Below, piece by piece: positions 23,828 to 32,297 of a stretch of DNA of 37,455 nt. Location: assembly GCA_964493205.1 (NCBI GenBank), contig CAZBMJ010000020.1, positions 1 to 37,455 on the forward strand, read 5' to 3'. The stretch is from CAZBMJ01 sp964493205. GTDB lineage: Bacteria > Myxococcota > UBA727 > JABDBI01. Each line of letters opens with the position of its first letter. The first letter of the stretch is position 1. Below the pieces are notes generated by a model. That model worked only from the letters and a program-made list of their open reading frames with translations, was not told the origin of the DNA and did no database searches. Both the position numbers and the translations under genes were made by a program.

Positions 23828-24940
23828 ATGTCAAACGGAAATACTAGCTTATTTCAGCAAACATTTGCCAATCTTTCGTTAATTTCACAAAATTTAGGCT
23901 TTCATAATTTGGCGAGCTTTGTGGTGAGTATTATTGCTGTAATTTTATTTGCCGCTTTTATTGCAACAGGCATTATTTTTTTACGGCAAAAAAGTAAAGA
24001 GCGCAAAGAACAAATAAAAAAAGTAGTACAAGAAGTACAAAAAGATTTTTTATTTAGTGCGCTAGATAAAACAAAAAATGGGTTTATTAAAAAGCTCACT
24101 ACTATTTTTAGCAAATCAGAACCTATTGATGCAGCTACTCTAGAAGAACTTGAAAGTATTTTATTTACTGCTGACATAGGGGTAAAAACGGCTAATTCTT
24201 TACTTGATTCTATTAAGCATCATGCTCAAAAACAAAGTATGACAGGTTTACAACTTAAAGAACTTTTAAAACAAGATATGAAAGCTATTTTACTAAGACC
24301 TTCAAAAAAGCTTATAAATTTGGAAAATAAACCTCATGTCATTATGTTTATAGGCGTTAACGGCGCAGGCAAAACAACATCTATTGGTAAAATGGGTAAA
24401 AAATTCGCTGATATAGGCAAAAAAGTAATTTTTGGGGCTGGAGATACTTTTAGAGCAGCAGCTGTAGAACAGTTATCAATTTGGGCCCAAAGAGTGAATG
24501 CTCTTATTGTAAAAGAAAATGAAGGGCATGATTCAGCTGCCGTATTATTTAGCGCTATAAGCAAAGCCAAAGAAGAAAATGCTGACGTAGTTTTATGTGA
24601 TACAGCAGGAAGGCTTCACACCAAAGTAGGTTTAATGGATGAGCTTAAAAAAGTTACTCGAGTAATCGCAAAAGCTGCTATTGACGCTCCCCATGAGGTT
24701 TATTTAGTTATTGATGCAACAATGGGTCAAAATGCCATTGTGCAAGCTCGTGAATTTGCCTTGTGTGCACCTATTACAGGAGTTATTTTAACTAAGTTAG
24801 ACGGCACAGCTAAAGGAGGAGTGGCTTTGGGTATCGTTGACGAACTCAATGTTCCTATTTCGTATATTGGTGTTGGTGAGAAGGCTGAAGATTTAAAAGA
24901 ATTTGATGCTAATAAATTTGTTGAAGAATTGTTTGCTTAA
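23828..24940 (+). CDS. ftsY: Signal recognition particle receptor FtsY with an N-terminal membrane segment
   Basis: SRP-type GTPase that receives ribosome-SRP complexes at the inner membrane. The 370-residue protein has a hydrophobic segment at about 30-52 followed by a basic stretch (RQKSKERKEQIKK). The N domain spans about 75-160 and the G domain follows: G1 GVNGAGKTT at 176-184, GAGDTFRAAAVEQL at 203-216, G3 DTAGR at 258-262, G4 TKLDG, and the C-terminal GVGEKAEDLKEFD. The transmembrane anchor replaces the long acidic A-domain of enterobacterial FtsY; transmembrane-anchored FtsY is known in several other bacterial groups. No strong Shine-Dalgarno is seen before the ATG. Confidence 0.95.
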   Translation: MSNGNTSLFQQTFANLSLISQNLGFHNLASFVVSIIAVILFAAFIATGIIFLRQKSKERKEQIKKVVQEVQKDFLFSALDKTKNGFIKKLTTIFSKSEPIDAATLEELESILFTADIGVKTANSLLDSIKHHAQKQSMTGLQLKELLKQDMKAILLRPSKKLINLENKPHVIMFIGVNGAGKTTSIGKMGKKFADIGKKVIFGAGDTFRAAAVEQLSIWAQRVNALIVKENEGHDSAAVLFSAISKAKEENADVVLCDTAGRLHTKVGLMDELKKVTRVIAKAAIDAPHEVYLVIDATMGQNAIVQAREFALCAPITGVILTKLDGTAKGGVALGIVDELNVPISYIGVGEKAEDLKEFDANKFVEELFA

Positions 24941-24964
24941 TATAACGTGAGTTCGAGATAAGTT

Positions 24965-25067
24965 CATTCCTACGTACCGTGACTTGTTCACGGTATCCAG
25001 AAAATTAAGTCCTACAATGGAAGGTTAATTCTTTGGATGCCTCGCACAAGGCGTGGCACGTAGAAAC
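24965..25067. repeat. Inverted pair of palindromic intergenic repeats
   Basis: The left arm contains taccgtga, loop cttgt, tcacggta (24975-24995), a perfect 8-bp hairpin, followed by atccagaaaatta. The right arm (about 25025-25065) is the same element inverted: its hairpin tgcctcgc/gcgtggca has one mismatch around the complementary loop acaag. Related copies lie at 1-70, 37025-37074 and 37143-37192. Structure and intergenic position resemble the palindromic repeats of intracellular bacteria. The 162-bp gap between ftsY and dut holds nothing else I can support. Confidence 0.8.
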
Positions 25068-25102
25068 CCGCTGAAAATGTAATTTCAACAGCAAGGATAA
25101 CT

Positions 25103-25564
25103 ATGAAAAATTTAAATTTTTGTTTTGTAAAAGAGTTTAACCAAAAAGAACAAGAAGCGCTAACTCCTAAGCGACAAAGTGAGTTTGCTAGTGGTTTTGA
25201 TTTAGCTTGTGCAAGCGTAGAAGATATTGTGCTAGCGCCGTTTGATAGAATGCTTATACCAACTGGGATAAAAGTTGAAATAGCCCCACACTTTGAAGGC
25301 CAAGTGCGATCTCGTTCTGGTCTTAGCTCTAAAAACGGTATAGTTGTATTAAATTCACCAGGTACTATAGATGCTGATTATCGAGGCGAGATTAAAGTAA
25401 TTTTAGCTAATCTATCTAACGAAAGCTTTGTCGTCAGTTTTGGTATGAGAATTGCCCAGCTAGTTATTTGTCCAGTAGCACTACCTAGCGCGATTTTAGT
25501 GGATGAATTATCAGAGAGTTTAAGAGCAGAAAAAGGCTTTGGTTCCACTGGAATTCTTTGTTAG
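25103..25564 (+). CDS. dut: Deoxyuridine 5'-triphosphate nucleotidohydrolase (dUTPase)
   Basis: Hydrolyses dUTP to dUMP and pyrophosphate, keeping uracil out of DNA and feeding thymidylate synthesis. The trimeric all-beta family has five motifs, all present in this 153-residue protein: I ASGFDLACA (29-37), II RSRSGLSS (69-76), III GTIDADYRGE (87-96, metal/water Asp and the uracil-discriminating hairpin), IV RIAQLV (116-121) and V RAEKGFGSTG (141-150), the C-terminal arm that closes the active site. An AAGGA motif sits 6 bases before the ATG. The stop is 2 bases from the stop of the convergent phosphodiesterase-like gene. Confidence 0.96.
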   Translation: MKNLNFCFVKEFNQKEQEALTPKRQSEFASGFDLACASVEDIVLAPFDRMLIPTGIKVEIAPHFEGQVRSRSGLSSKNGIVVLNSPGTIDADYRGEIKVILANLSNESFVVSFGMRIAQLVICPVALPSAILVDELSESLRAEKGFGSTGILC

Positions 25565-25566
25565 TT

Positions 25567-26490
25567 CTAATGAGTAAGCACTGGCTTATCTAGTATAGTT
25601 TTATTATTAGTTTTAGTTGATTTTGCTAGTTCTTCTTCACCTATTAAGGATAACGGCAAAGGTTTTCCAGTAAAATTTTCTGGTAGTTCTATGCTTAGTA
25701 ATTTTAATACGGTTGCAGCAATGTCATAGATTTTTACTGGGGTTTCTATGTTTTGGTTCTCTTTGATGTTGTAGCCATTTACTATCATAGGTGTATGCCT
25801 GTTGGTTTCTATGGGAAGTAAGTGTTCAAAGAAAGTACCGCCATGATCGGCGCTTATAATACTTATTACATTTTTATTTTTTTCACGGGCTAACTTTATA
25901 ATAATATCTACTGCTTTATCGGCGTCTTTGACAGCTTTTAAATAAAATGGTGATAGCCATCCAAATTTATGGCCCTCTCTATCTGGATCGGGCAAATGAA
26001 TAAAGGTTACATCTGGCAAGTCGTTTGTTTTTAAATAATTTTTAAAAGCTGTACTCACAAGATGAGCTTTATTGTCAGTTTGTTCAAAATAATCTACACT
26101 ATTTGGCCTTAGCAAGTGCCTTAATTTATCTTTGGTGATAAACATTGCTGTTTTAGAACCGTTATTTTTAGCAAGTTCTAAAAAAGTAGGAAATTTAACT
26201 ACCCCATTTTCAGGCTTATATTCATTCCAAGTGATGCCGTGTTCTGTATAATCAAGACCTGTAAACATTGAAGTGTGAGAAGGAAGGGTTATAGATAGAT
26301 CTATTGTTGAAGATTTAGTAAAATTATTACCTGTCTCCATAAGTTTTAATAAATTAGTGGCGCGAGCAATTTTAATAGCATCGTATCTTAAGCCATCTAT
26401 ACTTATCACTATTATAGGATTACTTTTTGCGTGGATTGAGCTAACAAATAAAAATAAGAGTATGATTAAACTGGTTTTTATCTTAAACAT
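25567..26490 (-). CDS. Secreted type I phosphodiesterase / alkaline-phosphatase superfamily protein
   Basis: A 307-residue protein with a signal peptide cleaved near SIHA (residue 21), so periplasmic or exported. It follows the nucleotide pyrophosphatase/phosphodiesterase (NPP) layout: Asp32 in VISIDGLRYD, nucleophile Thr68 in TLPSHTSMFTG, EHGI at 83-86, PDPDREGHKFG with Asp170/His174, SADHGG with Asp215/His216, and NRHTPMI with His232. All six expected zinc ligands and the Thr nucleophile can therefore be placed. Family members cleave phosphodiesters or phosphomonoesters such as nucleotides, phospholipid head groups or glycerophosphodiesters; the substrate is not predictable. GGAA precedes the ATG. 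It is convergent with dut and divergent from purB. Confidence 0.82.
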   Translation of the reverse strand: MFKIKTSLIILLFLFVSSIHAKSNPIIVISIDGLRYDAIKIARATNLLKLMETGNNFTKSSTIDLSITLPSHTSMFTGLDYTEHGITWNEYKPENGVVKFPTFLELAKNNGSKTAMFITKDKLRHLLRPNSVDYFEQTDNKAHLVSTAFKNYLKTNDLPDVTFIHLPDPDREGHKFGWLSPFYLKAVKDADKAVDIIIKLAREKNKNVISIISADHGGTFFEHLLPIETNRHTPMIVNGYNIKENQNIETPVKIYDIAATVLKLLSIELPENFTGKPLPLSLIGEEELAKSTKTNNKTILDKPVLTH

Positions 26491-26561
26491 GTTTTTTATT
26501 TCCTTTTACGGATAGAGACTATAAATTTTTATCGTGGTCCAATAAAAATTAGAAATAATAG

Positions 26562-26590
26562 TTGAATAATTTTCTTTTTATTAACCTAAT
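26562..26590 (+). promoter_or_regulatory. Weak promoter candidate for purB
   Basis: TTGAAT at 26562-26567, 17-bp spacer, CCTAAT at 26585-26590, 22 bases before the purB ATG. Four or five of six positions match in each hexamer. Confidence 0.3.
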
Positions 26591-26612
26591 TAAAGACATA
26601 AGAGGTGTACTT

Positions 26613-27908
26613 ATGATTAATCGATATGAAACTTTGGAAATGACTAAAATTTGGAGCGATGAAAATAAGTTTTCTACCTGGTTTAAAGTAGAGATTGTAT
26701 GGCTTAAGCATTATTTAGAATTTACTAATCAAGCTGATACAAACTTAATAGAGCGTCTTAAAGAAAAGCATGAAAGTATAAATTGGAGTGATTTTAAAAA
26801 AATACTTCAAGAGAAAGAATTGATCACTAAACATGATGTAGCAGCTTTTTTAGCTACGCTAGAACATTATGTAGGTGATGATGCTCAAAAGATTCATATA
26901 GCTCTTACATCGTCAGATATTGTGGATACTTCTTTTGCTTTATTGATTCAACAATCTTCTAATCAGCTAATAGATCGGTTAACCCAATTAATAAATCAGC
27001 TTTTTCTAGCAGCTAAAAAATACAAAGGAGTAGCATGTTTAGGCCGCACTCATGGCCAAGCTGCAGAAGCTACTACTTTTGGTATTAAACTCTTAAGCCA
27101 TGTACACGAGCTTAATAGATGTTTAAAAAGATTAAAAATAGCTCATAATGATATAAGCGTAGGTAAATTTTCAGGTGCTGTTGGTGTGTATTCCTTAGCA
27201 AACCCTCAAATAGAAGAAAAAGCTTTGCTAGATTTAGGCTTACAAGCTGAGGATTGCGCTACGCAAATAGTGGCTCGAGATAGACATGGATTTTATATAA
27301 CTAATTTAGCTGTTCTAGGATCTTCTATTGAGCATTTAGCCAATGAGCTAAGATTGCTCATGCATGGTCAAATACAAGAAGCCTATGAAAATTTTAGTCC
27401 TGGACAAGTTGGCTCATCGGCGATGCCACACAAAAAAAATCCCGTATTATGTGAAAATATTGTTGGCTTAATGAGATTAGTGCGTTCGTATGTTATGCCA
27501 ATCTTAGAAAATCAAGTTTTATGGCATGAACGTGACATTTCTCATAGTAGCGTAGAACGAGTAATTTTTCCTGATGTTTTTCACTTATTAGATTTTGCTC
27601 TTAAGAGAATGTCTTTTATTGTTGAAACAATGCATATAAATCAAGAAAAAATGACAGAAAATTTAAGTAAATCAAGGGATTTATTATATTCTCAAAAAGT
27701 CTTATTAGCTTTATTAAACAAAGGCTTATTGCGAAGTAACGCTTATGAATTAGTGCAGAAATCTAGTTTAGTTGGTAGTAATTTAAAAGAAGAATTAATT
27801 AAAAATAATATACAAAAATACTTATCACAAAAAGATTTAGAAAACATATTTTCATGTAGTTTAAGTATCCAAGAGGATTATTTGTTTAGAAAAATAAATT
27901 TTATATAA
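26613..27908 (+). CDS. purB: Adenylosuccinate lyase
   Basis: Removes fumarate from SAICAR in de novo purine synthesis and from adenylosuccinate to give AMP. I use the ATG at 26613 (431 residues), preceded by GAGGTG and giving the family start MINRYETLEM with IWSDENKF; the longer frame from 26562 adds 17 unsupported residues. Superfamily motifs are TSSD at 99-102, GRTHGQAAEATTFG from 144 (His147 catalytic) and the signature SSAMPHKKNP at 268-277 with the mobile Ser loop. This is the shorter type seen in Gram-positives, alphaproteobacteria and deltaproteobacteria, not the E. coli-type protein. No other purine genes are near, so it may serve only AMP formation. Confidence 0.93.
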   Translation: MINRYETLEMTKIWSDENKFSTWFKVEIVWLKHYLEFTNQADTNLIERLKEKHESINWSDFKKILQEKELITKHDVAAFLATLEHYVGDDAQKIHIALTSSDIVDTSFALLIQQSSNQLIDRLTQLINQLFLAAKKYKGVACLGRTHGQAAEATTFGIKLLSHVHELNRCLKRLKIAHNDISVGKFSGAVGVYSLANPQIEEKALLDLGLQAEDCATQIVARDRHGFYITNLAVLGSSIEHLANELRLLMHGQIQEAYENFSPGQVGSSAMPHKKNPVLCENIVGLMRLVRSYVMPILENQVLWHERDISHSSVERVIFPDVFHLLDFALKRMSFIVETMHINQEKMTENLSKSRDLLYSQKVLLALLNKGLLRSNAYELVQKSSLVGSNLKEELIKNNIQKYLSQKDLENIFSCSLSIQEDYLFRKINFI

Positions 27909-27963
27909 TTAGCTTGATTTCTTGATTTCTATTGTTAGGTAATAATAGAACAAGAGGTTGCTT

Positions 27964-29094
27964 ATGAAATTTTTTATAATTTTAATATTATTTTTTAGCT
28001 ATTTAAATAATGTAACTGCTAAAACTATAGTTCCAGAACGTTATCATACTATGATTAGTGTTATAAAACCTGATGTAAAACATGTAGAACAGTTTCCATT
28101 AAGTGGCAATATTGATAAAATTTCACCATCTAGAATGTACAATTATATTTATGATAAATATAATAAATATTTAGGGATAAAAAGTATAGAAAATCTTGAT
28201 GTAAAATATAATTATACAGATATATCAAGTTTTACTGAAGAAGCTTTTAAAAAACTTCTAAGAGGAAGAATAATTATACCATTAGTAGCAAGAGTTAAAG
28301 CTGTAAATAATAGTAATTTTATTGATGTTAATATTAACGTGGCTGATGTGGTAAATGGCAAAATCGATTCAGATGAAACTTATAAATTTGTATATAAAAA
28401 TGCGATCAAACCATTGAATAATCTTAATATTCAAATTGATGAAAAAGATTTTAAAAATATAAAAATGATCATACAAGAAAAAATTGAAATGGTAACTATT
28501 AACGATTTAGCAAAATTAAAAGATTTAGTTGCGCAATATAGTGATCATGAACTTTACAATAATTTTACTTACAGTGTTAAAAAAGAAGAAAATCAGTTTA
28601 TTCCATACGATTTATTAGGAACTACTGTTTATGCTTTTGTGCCAGATTTAAATAAAAACTTTTTTGTTGATGATAAAATACCGGTAGTATACGCTGTATT
28701 AAGAAAAAAAGTTACTGAAAGAATGAAGGCATTATTAGAAAAAAATAAAAGATATGATGCTTCTGTAGTTGAAGCTTTTGAAAATATTGATGAAGATCAA
28801 AAAATTTATAAACGAGCTAAAATAAATTACTTTGTACAAGGAAATAAGCCTAAGAGCTTAATGATAAATAGAAGAATTACTGCTGGCGATCTTTATAAAT
28901 ATGCTGGCAATAATGTAGATATTTATAAATTAACTCCAGATTTAAAAGTTATTGATAATAAACAAAAAATTCCAAGTGATAAGCCTAACGAAATTATTGA
29001 TTTAAAAAATGGTCCTGATCAAGCTATTGCTACCTATTTCTTTGTACCAAAGCTAAAATTACGAATACGATTATATGGCAAAAAAGCTCAATAA
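27964..29094 (+). CDS. Secreted protein of unknown function
   Basis: 376 residues from the ATG at 27964, which has GAGG 7 bases upstream; a TTG two codons earlier is in frame but less likely. The first 19 residues (MKFFIILILFFSYLNNVTA) are a clear signal peptide. I recognise no domain. The mature part is mixed alpha/beta, Lys- and Asn-rich, with several beta-like stretches (FIDVNINVADVVNG, FVPDLNKNFFVDDKIPVVYA) and no cysteines, lipobox or further membrane segments. It lies about 55 bases after purB on the same strand and is convergent with alaS. Base composition matches its neighbours. Possible roles include an exported effector or a periplasmic factor; nothing in the sequence decides. Confidence 0.65.
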   Translation: MKFFIILILFFSYLNNVTAKTIVPERYHTMISVIKPDVKHVEQFPLSGNIDKISPSRMYNYIYDKYNKYLGIKSIENLDVKYNYTDISSFTEEAFKKLLRGRIIIPLVARVKAVNNSNFIDVNINVADVVNGKIDSDETYKFVYKNAIKPLNNLNIQIDEKDFKNIKMIIQEKIEMVTINDLAKLKDLVAQYSDHELYNNFTYSVKKEENQFIPYDLLGTTVYAFVPDLNKNFFVDDKIPVVYAVLRKKVTERMKALLEKNKRYDASVVEAFENIDEDQKIYKRAKINYFVQGNKPKSLMINRRITAGDLYKYAGNNVDIYKLTPDLKVIDNKQKIPSDKPNEIIDLKNGPDQAIATYFFVPKLKLRIRLYGKKAQ

Positions 29095-29119
29095 TTAAAA
29101 AGTTATATATGCCGTGGAG

Positions 29120-31765
29120 TTATTCGCGGCTTATAATATTTTCAATAATATTTTGGCCTTCTAATAAAGCTTTTTCAATATTATTAATTTCTTTGCCGCC
29201 GGCTTGAGCAATATCTGCTCGGCCACCACCTTTGCCGCCAATAATAGGTGCAATTTGGCTTATAACTTGACCTGCATTAATGTTTTTTATGTTCTTAGTT
29301 AGGGCTAACAAAATTAAGCATTTATCATCTGCAAGTTTACAAGCTAATAAGGCTGCTCCTGTAATAATTTTATCTCTTATTAAATCAGCATAGGTTAATA
29401 AATCTTTTGCTTCGTTAATGAAACTAATATTTTGGGTTACTAAATTAAAGTCTTTAATTTTTATGGCTTTTAAACAAGCTTCATGAGCTTTATCTTTTAA
29501 ACTATCTGTGTTGTAAGCTTGCAAAGATTTAGAAGTGTTTTTTAATTCTTGAATTAAATTTTGACTTTTATCTAATAAATCTTCTTTACTCACCCCAAAA
29601 ATACTGGCTAATTGCTTTAAAATTTGTTCGCTATGTCGATGATGCATGCTGGCTTTAAGGCCGGTAATAGCTTCTATTCTTCGTACGCCTTGTGCAAGTG
29701 GAGCTTCGCTATTAATAAAAAAGCTGCCAATATCACCAGTGCTATGGCAATGAGTTCCACCGCAAAGTTCTGTGGAATGTGAGCCCATTTTTAATACTCT
29801 CACTTCATCTTGATACTTTTCACCAAACAAGGCCAGAGCACCTTGTTTATAAGCAAGCTCCAGGGGCATTTGTGAAACTTGAGCTTGTTCATTAAGCAAA
29901 ATCCAAGAATTTACCAAATTTTCAACTTTTTCTATTTCTTCTTTAGTAAGTGCAGAAAAGTGCGAAAAATCAAATCTAAGCCTGTCTTCGTCAACCAAAG
30001 AACCTTTTTGAGTTACGTGGGTGCCTAAAACGATTCTTAGGGCGCTATGAAGTAAGTGTGTGGCTGAATGGTTTCGCTTTATAGCCATACGTCGTTCTAA
30101 ATTTATCGCTGCTTCTATGGTTTGCCCAGTTTTTATAGAGCCTTTAAGTATTTGTACTTCGTGCACATGAACATCTTGAGCTTTTTTGGTGTCACTCACA
30201 GCTAGGTGAGTATTTTTATCAGACATGAAACCGGTATCGCCAACTTGGCCTCCAGATTCAGCATAAAATACTGTTTGATTTAGAATAACAAAGCCTTTTT
30301 CATTACTATTTAACTCTTTAACTTCTTGATAATTTTGATCCAGTAATCCTAAAATCTTAGATAAACAGGTAAATTTATCTTCTAAAAAGGAAGTTTTTTG
30401 ATGATTTTTAAGTTTTGAAAAAATATTTTCATCAGATTTTAATCCAAGGCTTGAACCAGATTTTGATTCATGAATCTTTTTTTCTTCTTCAAACTCTTGC
30501 CAATTGATGTGTAAATTGTGCTCTTTTGCTAAATCTTGTGTTAAGTCAGGTGGAAACCCATAGGTTTCGTAAAGTTTAAATACTACTGCTCCACTTAAGC
30601 TTTGGCCAGAAGATAGTTTTTGAGTATGGTTTTTAAAGAGCTCAATACCTTTTGATAATGTTTTTCTAAAGGTTTCTTCTTCTTGAGACACTAGTTTTTC
30701 TATTAAAGTTTTAGCTTGTGATAGTTCTGGATAAGCTATTTGCATTACTTCGATGACTTTTAAGCAAATAGTATGGAAAAATGCTTTTGTTAGACCAAGC
30801 ATTTCACCATGTCTAATAGCTCTTCGCATAATTCTTCTTAGAACATAGCCTCTTCCTTCGTTGCTAGGGCTTAAACCATCTGCCATTAAAAATGCTGTTG
30901 CACGAGCGTGATCGGCAATAACTCTCATGGACATGTCGTTACTGGAATTACTTTTGTTATAAGTTTTGTGAGAAACCTGTTCTATTTCTTTTAATAAAGG
31001 CAAAAATAAATCAGTATCGTAATTGCTTGCTAAGTTATTTATGACACACGCTAAGCGCTCAAGTCCCATGCCTGTATCTACACAAGGGGCTGGTAATTTA
31101 TTTAAGCTGCCATCGGGCATTTGTTCGTATTGCATGAATACTAAATTCCAAATTTCTATTAAGCGATCGTCTTCGTTATTGTTACCAAAGCCAGCGGGAA
31201 TATTACCTCGGTCATAATAAATTTCAGTGCAAGGACCACAAGGACCAGTATCACCCATTTGCCAAAAATTATCACTGCGGCCTAAACGCATAATATTTTT
31301 TTCTTCAATGCCAATTTTATCTCGCCAAATCAAAAATGCTTCTTCATCAGCTGGTACTTTATCGTCGCCGGCAAAAATACTGACTTTTAAGCGTTCTTTA
31401 TCAAGCCCAAGTTCTTTTACTAAAAGGTTGTAGGCTAGGGTTATAGCTTCTTCTTTGAAATAATCTCCAAAAGAAAAGTTACCAAGCATTTCAAAAAAAG
31501 TATGATGCCTGGCAGTTTGCCCAACATTTTCTAAGTCATTGTGTTTGCCGCCTGCGCGCACGCATTTTTGAGAGGTAGTGGCCGTTTTATAGCTAGAAGT
31601 TTCTTTTTGAGTAAAAATATTTTTAAATTGCACCATTCCAGCATTTACAAAGAGTAAACTTGGGTCATTTTGAGGTATAAGTGGTGAACTTTTAACGATT
31701 TTATGTCCGTTATCACTGAAATATTGTAAAAATTTTGCTCGTAAAAAAGTGCTTGTAAATTTCAT
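29120..31765 (-). CDS. alaS: Alanyl-tRNA synthetase
   Basis: Charges tRNA-Ala and edits mischarged Ser and Gly. The 881-residue protein has the full bacterial layout. The class II catalytic core is at the N-terminus: SSPLIPQNDPSLLFVNAGM at 26-44, RAGGKHNDLENVGQTARHHT at 70-89, FFEMLGNFSFGDYFK. A tRNA-recognition helical domain follows. The editing domain carries zinc motifs HSATH and ELCGGTHC, and the C-terminal C-Ala domain contains GGKGGGRADIAQAGG. AGGAAG precedes the ATG. Gene order alaS (minus) / rpmE (plus) gives a divergent promoter region. Confidence 0.97.
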   Translation of the reverse strand: MKFTSTFLRAKFLQYFSDNGHKIVKSSPLIPQNDPSLLFVNAGMVQFKNIFTQKETSSYKTATTSQKCVRAGGKHNDLENVGQTARHHTFFEMLGNFSFGDYFKEEAITLAYNLLVKELGLDKERLKVSIFAGDDKVPADEEAFLIWRDKIGIEEKNIMRLGRSDNFWQMGDTGPCGPCTEIYYDRGNIPAGFGNNNEDDRLIEIWNLVFMQYEQMPDGSLNKLPAPCVDTGMGLERLACVINNLASNYDTDLFLPLLKEIEQVSHKTYNKSNSSNDMSMRVIADHARATAFLMADGLSPSNEGRGYVLRRIMRRAIRHGEMLGLTKAFFHTICLKVIEVMQIAYPELSQAKTLIEKLVSQEEETFRKTLSKGIELFKNHTQKLSSGQSLSGAVVFKLYETYGFPPDLTQDLAKEHNLHINWQEFEEEKKIHESKSGSSLGLKSDENIFSKLKNHQKTSFLEDKFTCLSKILGLLDQNYQEVKELNSNEKGFVILNQTVFYAESGGQVGDTGFMSDKNTHLAVSDTKKAQDVHVHEVQILKGSIKTGQTIEAAINLERRMAIKRNHSATHLLHSALRIVLGTHVTQKGSLVDEDRLRFDFSHFSALTKEEIEKVENLVNSWILLNEQAQVSQMPLELAYKQGALALFGEKYQDEVRVLKMGSHSTELCGGTHCHSTGDIGSFFINSEAPLAQGVRRIEAITGLKASMHHRHSEQILKQLASIFGVSKEDLLDKSQNLIQELKNTSKSLQAYNTDSLKDKAHEACLKAIKIKDFNLVTQNISFINEAKDLLTYADLIRDKIITGAALLACKLADDKCLILLALTKNIKNINAGQVISQIAPIIGGKGGGRADIAQAGGKEINNIEKALLEGQNIIENIISRE

Positions 31766-31797
31766 TGGTTAAACTTCCTAGTCACGTTAACTCTTTA

Positions 31798-31826
31798 AAT
31801 ATAGGTTTTGTAAATAAGCTTAGCAA
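31798..31826 (-). promoter_or_regulatory. Putative alaS promoter
   Basis: On the minus strand TTGCTA (31821-31826), 17-bp spacer, TATATT (31798-31803), about 33 bases before the alaS ATG. Confidence 0.45.
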
Positions 31827-31831
31827 TACCG

Positions 31832-31859
31832 TTGACTTTAATGCGTAAATCGCTAAAAC
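31832..31859 (+). promoter_or_regulatory. Putative rpmE promoter
   Basis: TTGACT at 31832-31837, 16-bp spacer, TAAAAC at 31854-31859, about 34 bases before the rpmE ATG; back to back with the alaS promoter candidate. Confidence 0.35.
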
Positions 31860-31892
31860 CTTAAAAGGAAATTATTTATTAGAGAGATTTTC

Positions 31893-32093
31893 ATGAAAGC
31901 AGACATACATCCTAAATATTCGGATATTACTATAGCTTGTGCTTGTGGCGCAAAATACGAAACCAGATCCACTAAAAGCTATAACATCGACATTTGTTCA
32001 GCTTGCCATCCGTTTTTTACGGGTAAAGCTAAGCTAATTGATGCAGAGGGAAGAATCGATAGATTTAGAAAGAAATATCAACAGTCCAAATAG
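31893..32093 (+). CDS. rpmE: 50S ribosomal protein L31 (zinc-binding type)
   Basis: 66 residues. MKADIHPKYSDITIACACG is the standard bL31 start. Cys16, Cys18, Cys35 and Cys38 (CAC and CSAC) form the zinc site of the C+ type, and HPFFTGKAKLIDAEGRIDRF is the conserved second half. A GAGAG motif precedes the ATG. It is followed after 9 bases by a small membrane-protein gene and then prfA, a likely operon. Confidence 0.96.
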   Translation: MKADIHPKYSDITIACACGAKYETRSTKSYNIDICSACHPFFTGKAKLIDAEGRIDRFRKKYQQSK

Positions 32094-32102
32094 GATTTTT
32101 TT

Positions 32103-32249
32103 ATGTCAGTTGGGTTAGAAAGATTGCTATCTCCAGGCTTAATAGACATTATATTTCCTTTTTTTGCATTATTTTTTGTAATTATTTTACCTAGCATTTT
32201 CGCTTTTTTTGTTATATATAAAATATTGTTTAGCGATAGTTATAGATAA
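32103..32249 (+). CDS. Small hydrophobic membrane protein (48 aa)
   Basis: A short open frame between rpmE and prfA. The ATG at 32103 has an AGGA motif 7 bases upstream, partly overlapping the rpmE stop region. The peptide starts MSVGLERLLSPGLIDIIFPF and consists largely of one long or two short hydrophobic stretches (residues 13-42), ending KILFSDSYR. The good ribosome-binding site, tight spacing (9 bases after rpmE, 48 before prfA) and lack of any competing frame support it as a real gene. No family is recognised; a single-pass inner-membrane peptide is likely. Confidence 0.5.
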   Translation: MSVGLERLLSPGLIDIIFPFFALFFVIILPSIFAFFVIYKILFSDSYR

Positions 32250-32297
32250 TAAAATTAATATGCTCAATTTGCTTGGTATTTTTATTGGTTGTATTTT

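Noticed and set aside
29111..29130. gccg...cggc hairpin at the convergent end of the secreted protein gene and alaS
   Set aside because: Only about 4 reliable pairs, overlapping the alaS stop codon, with no T-run; not convincing as a terminator.
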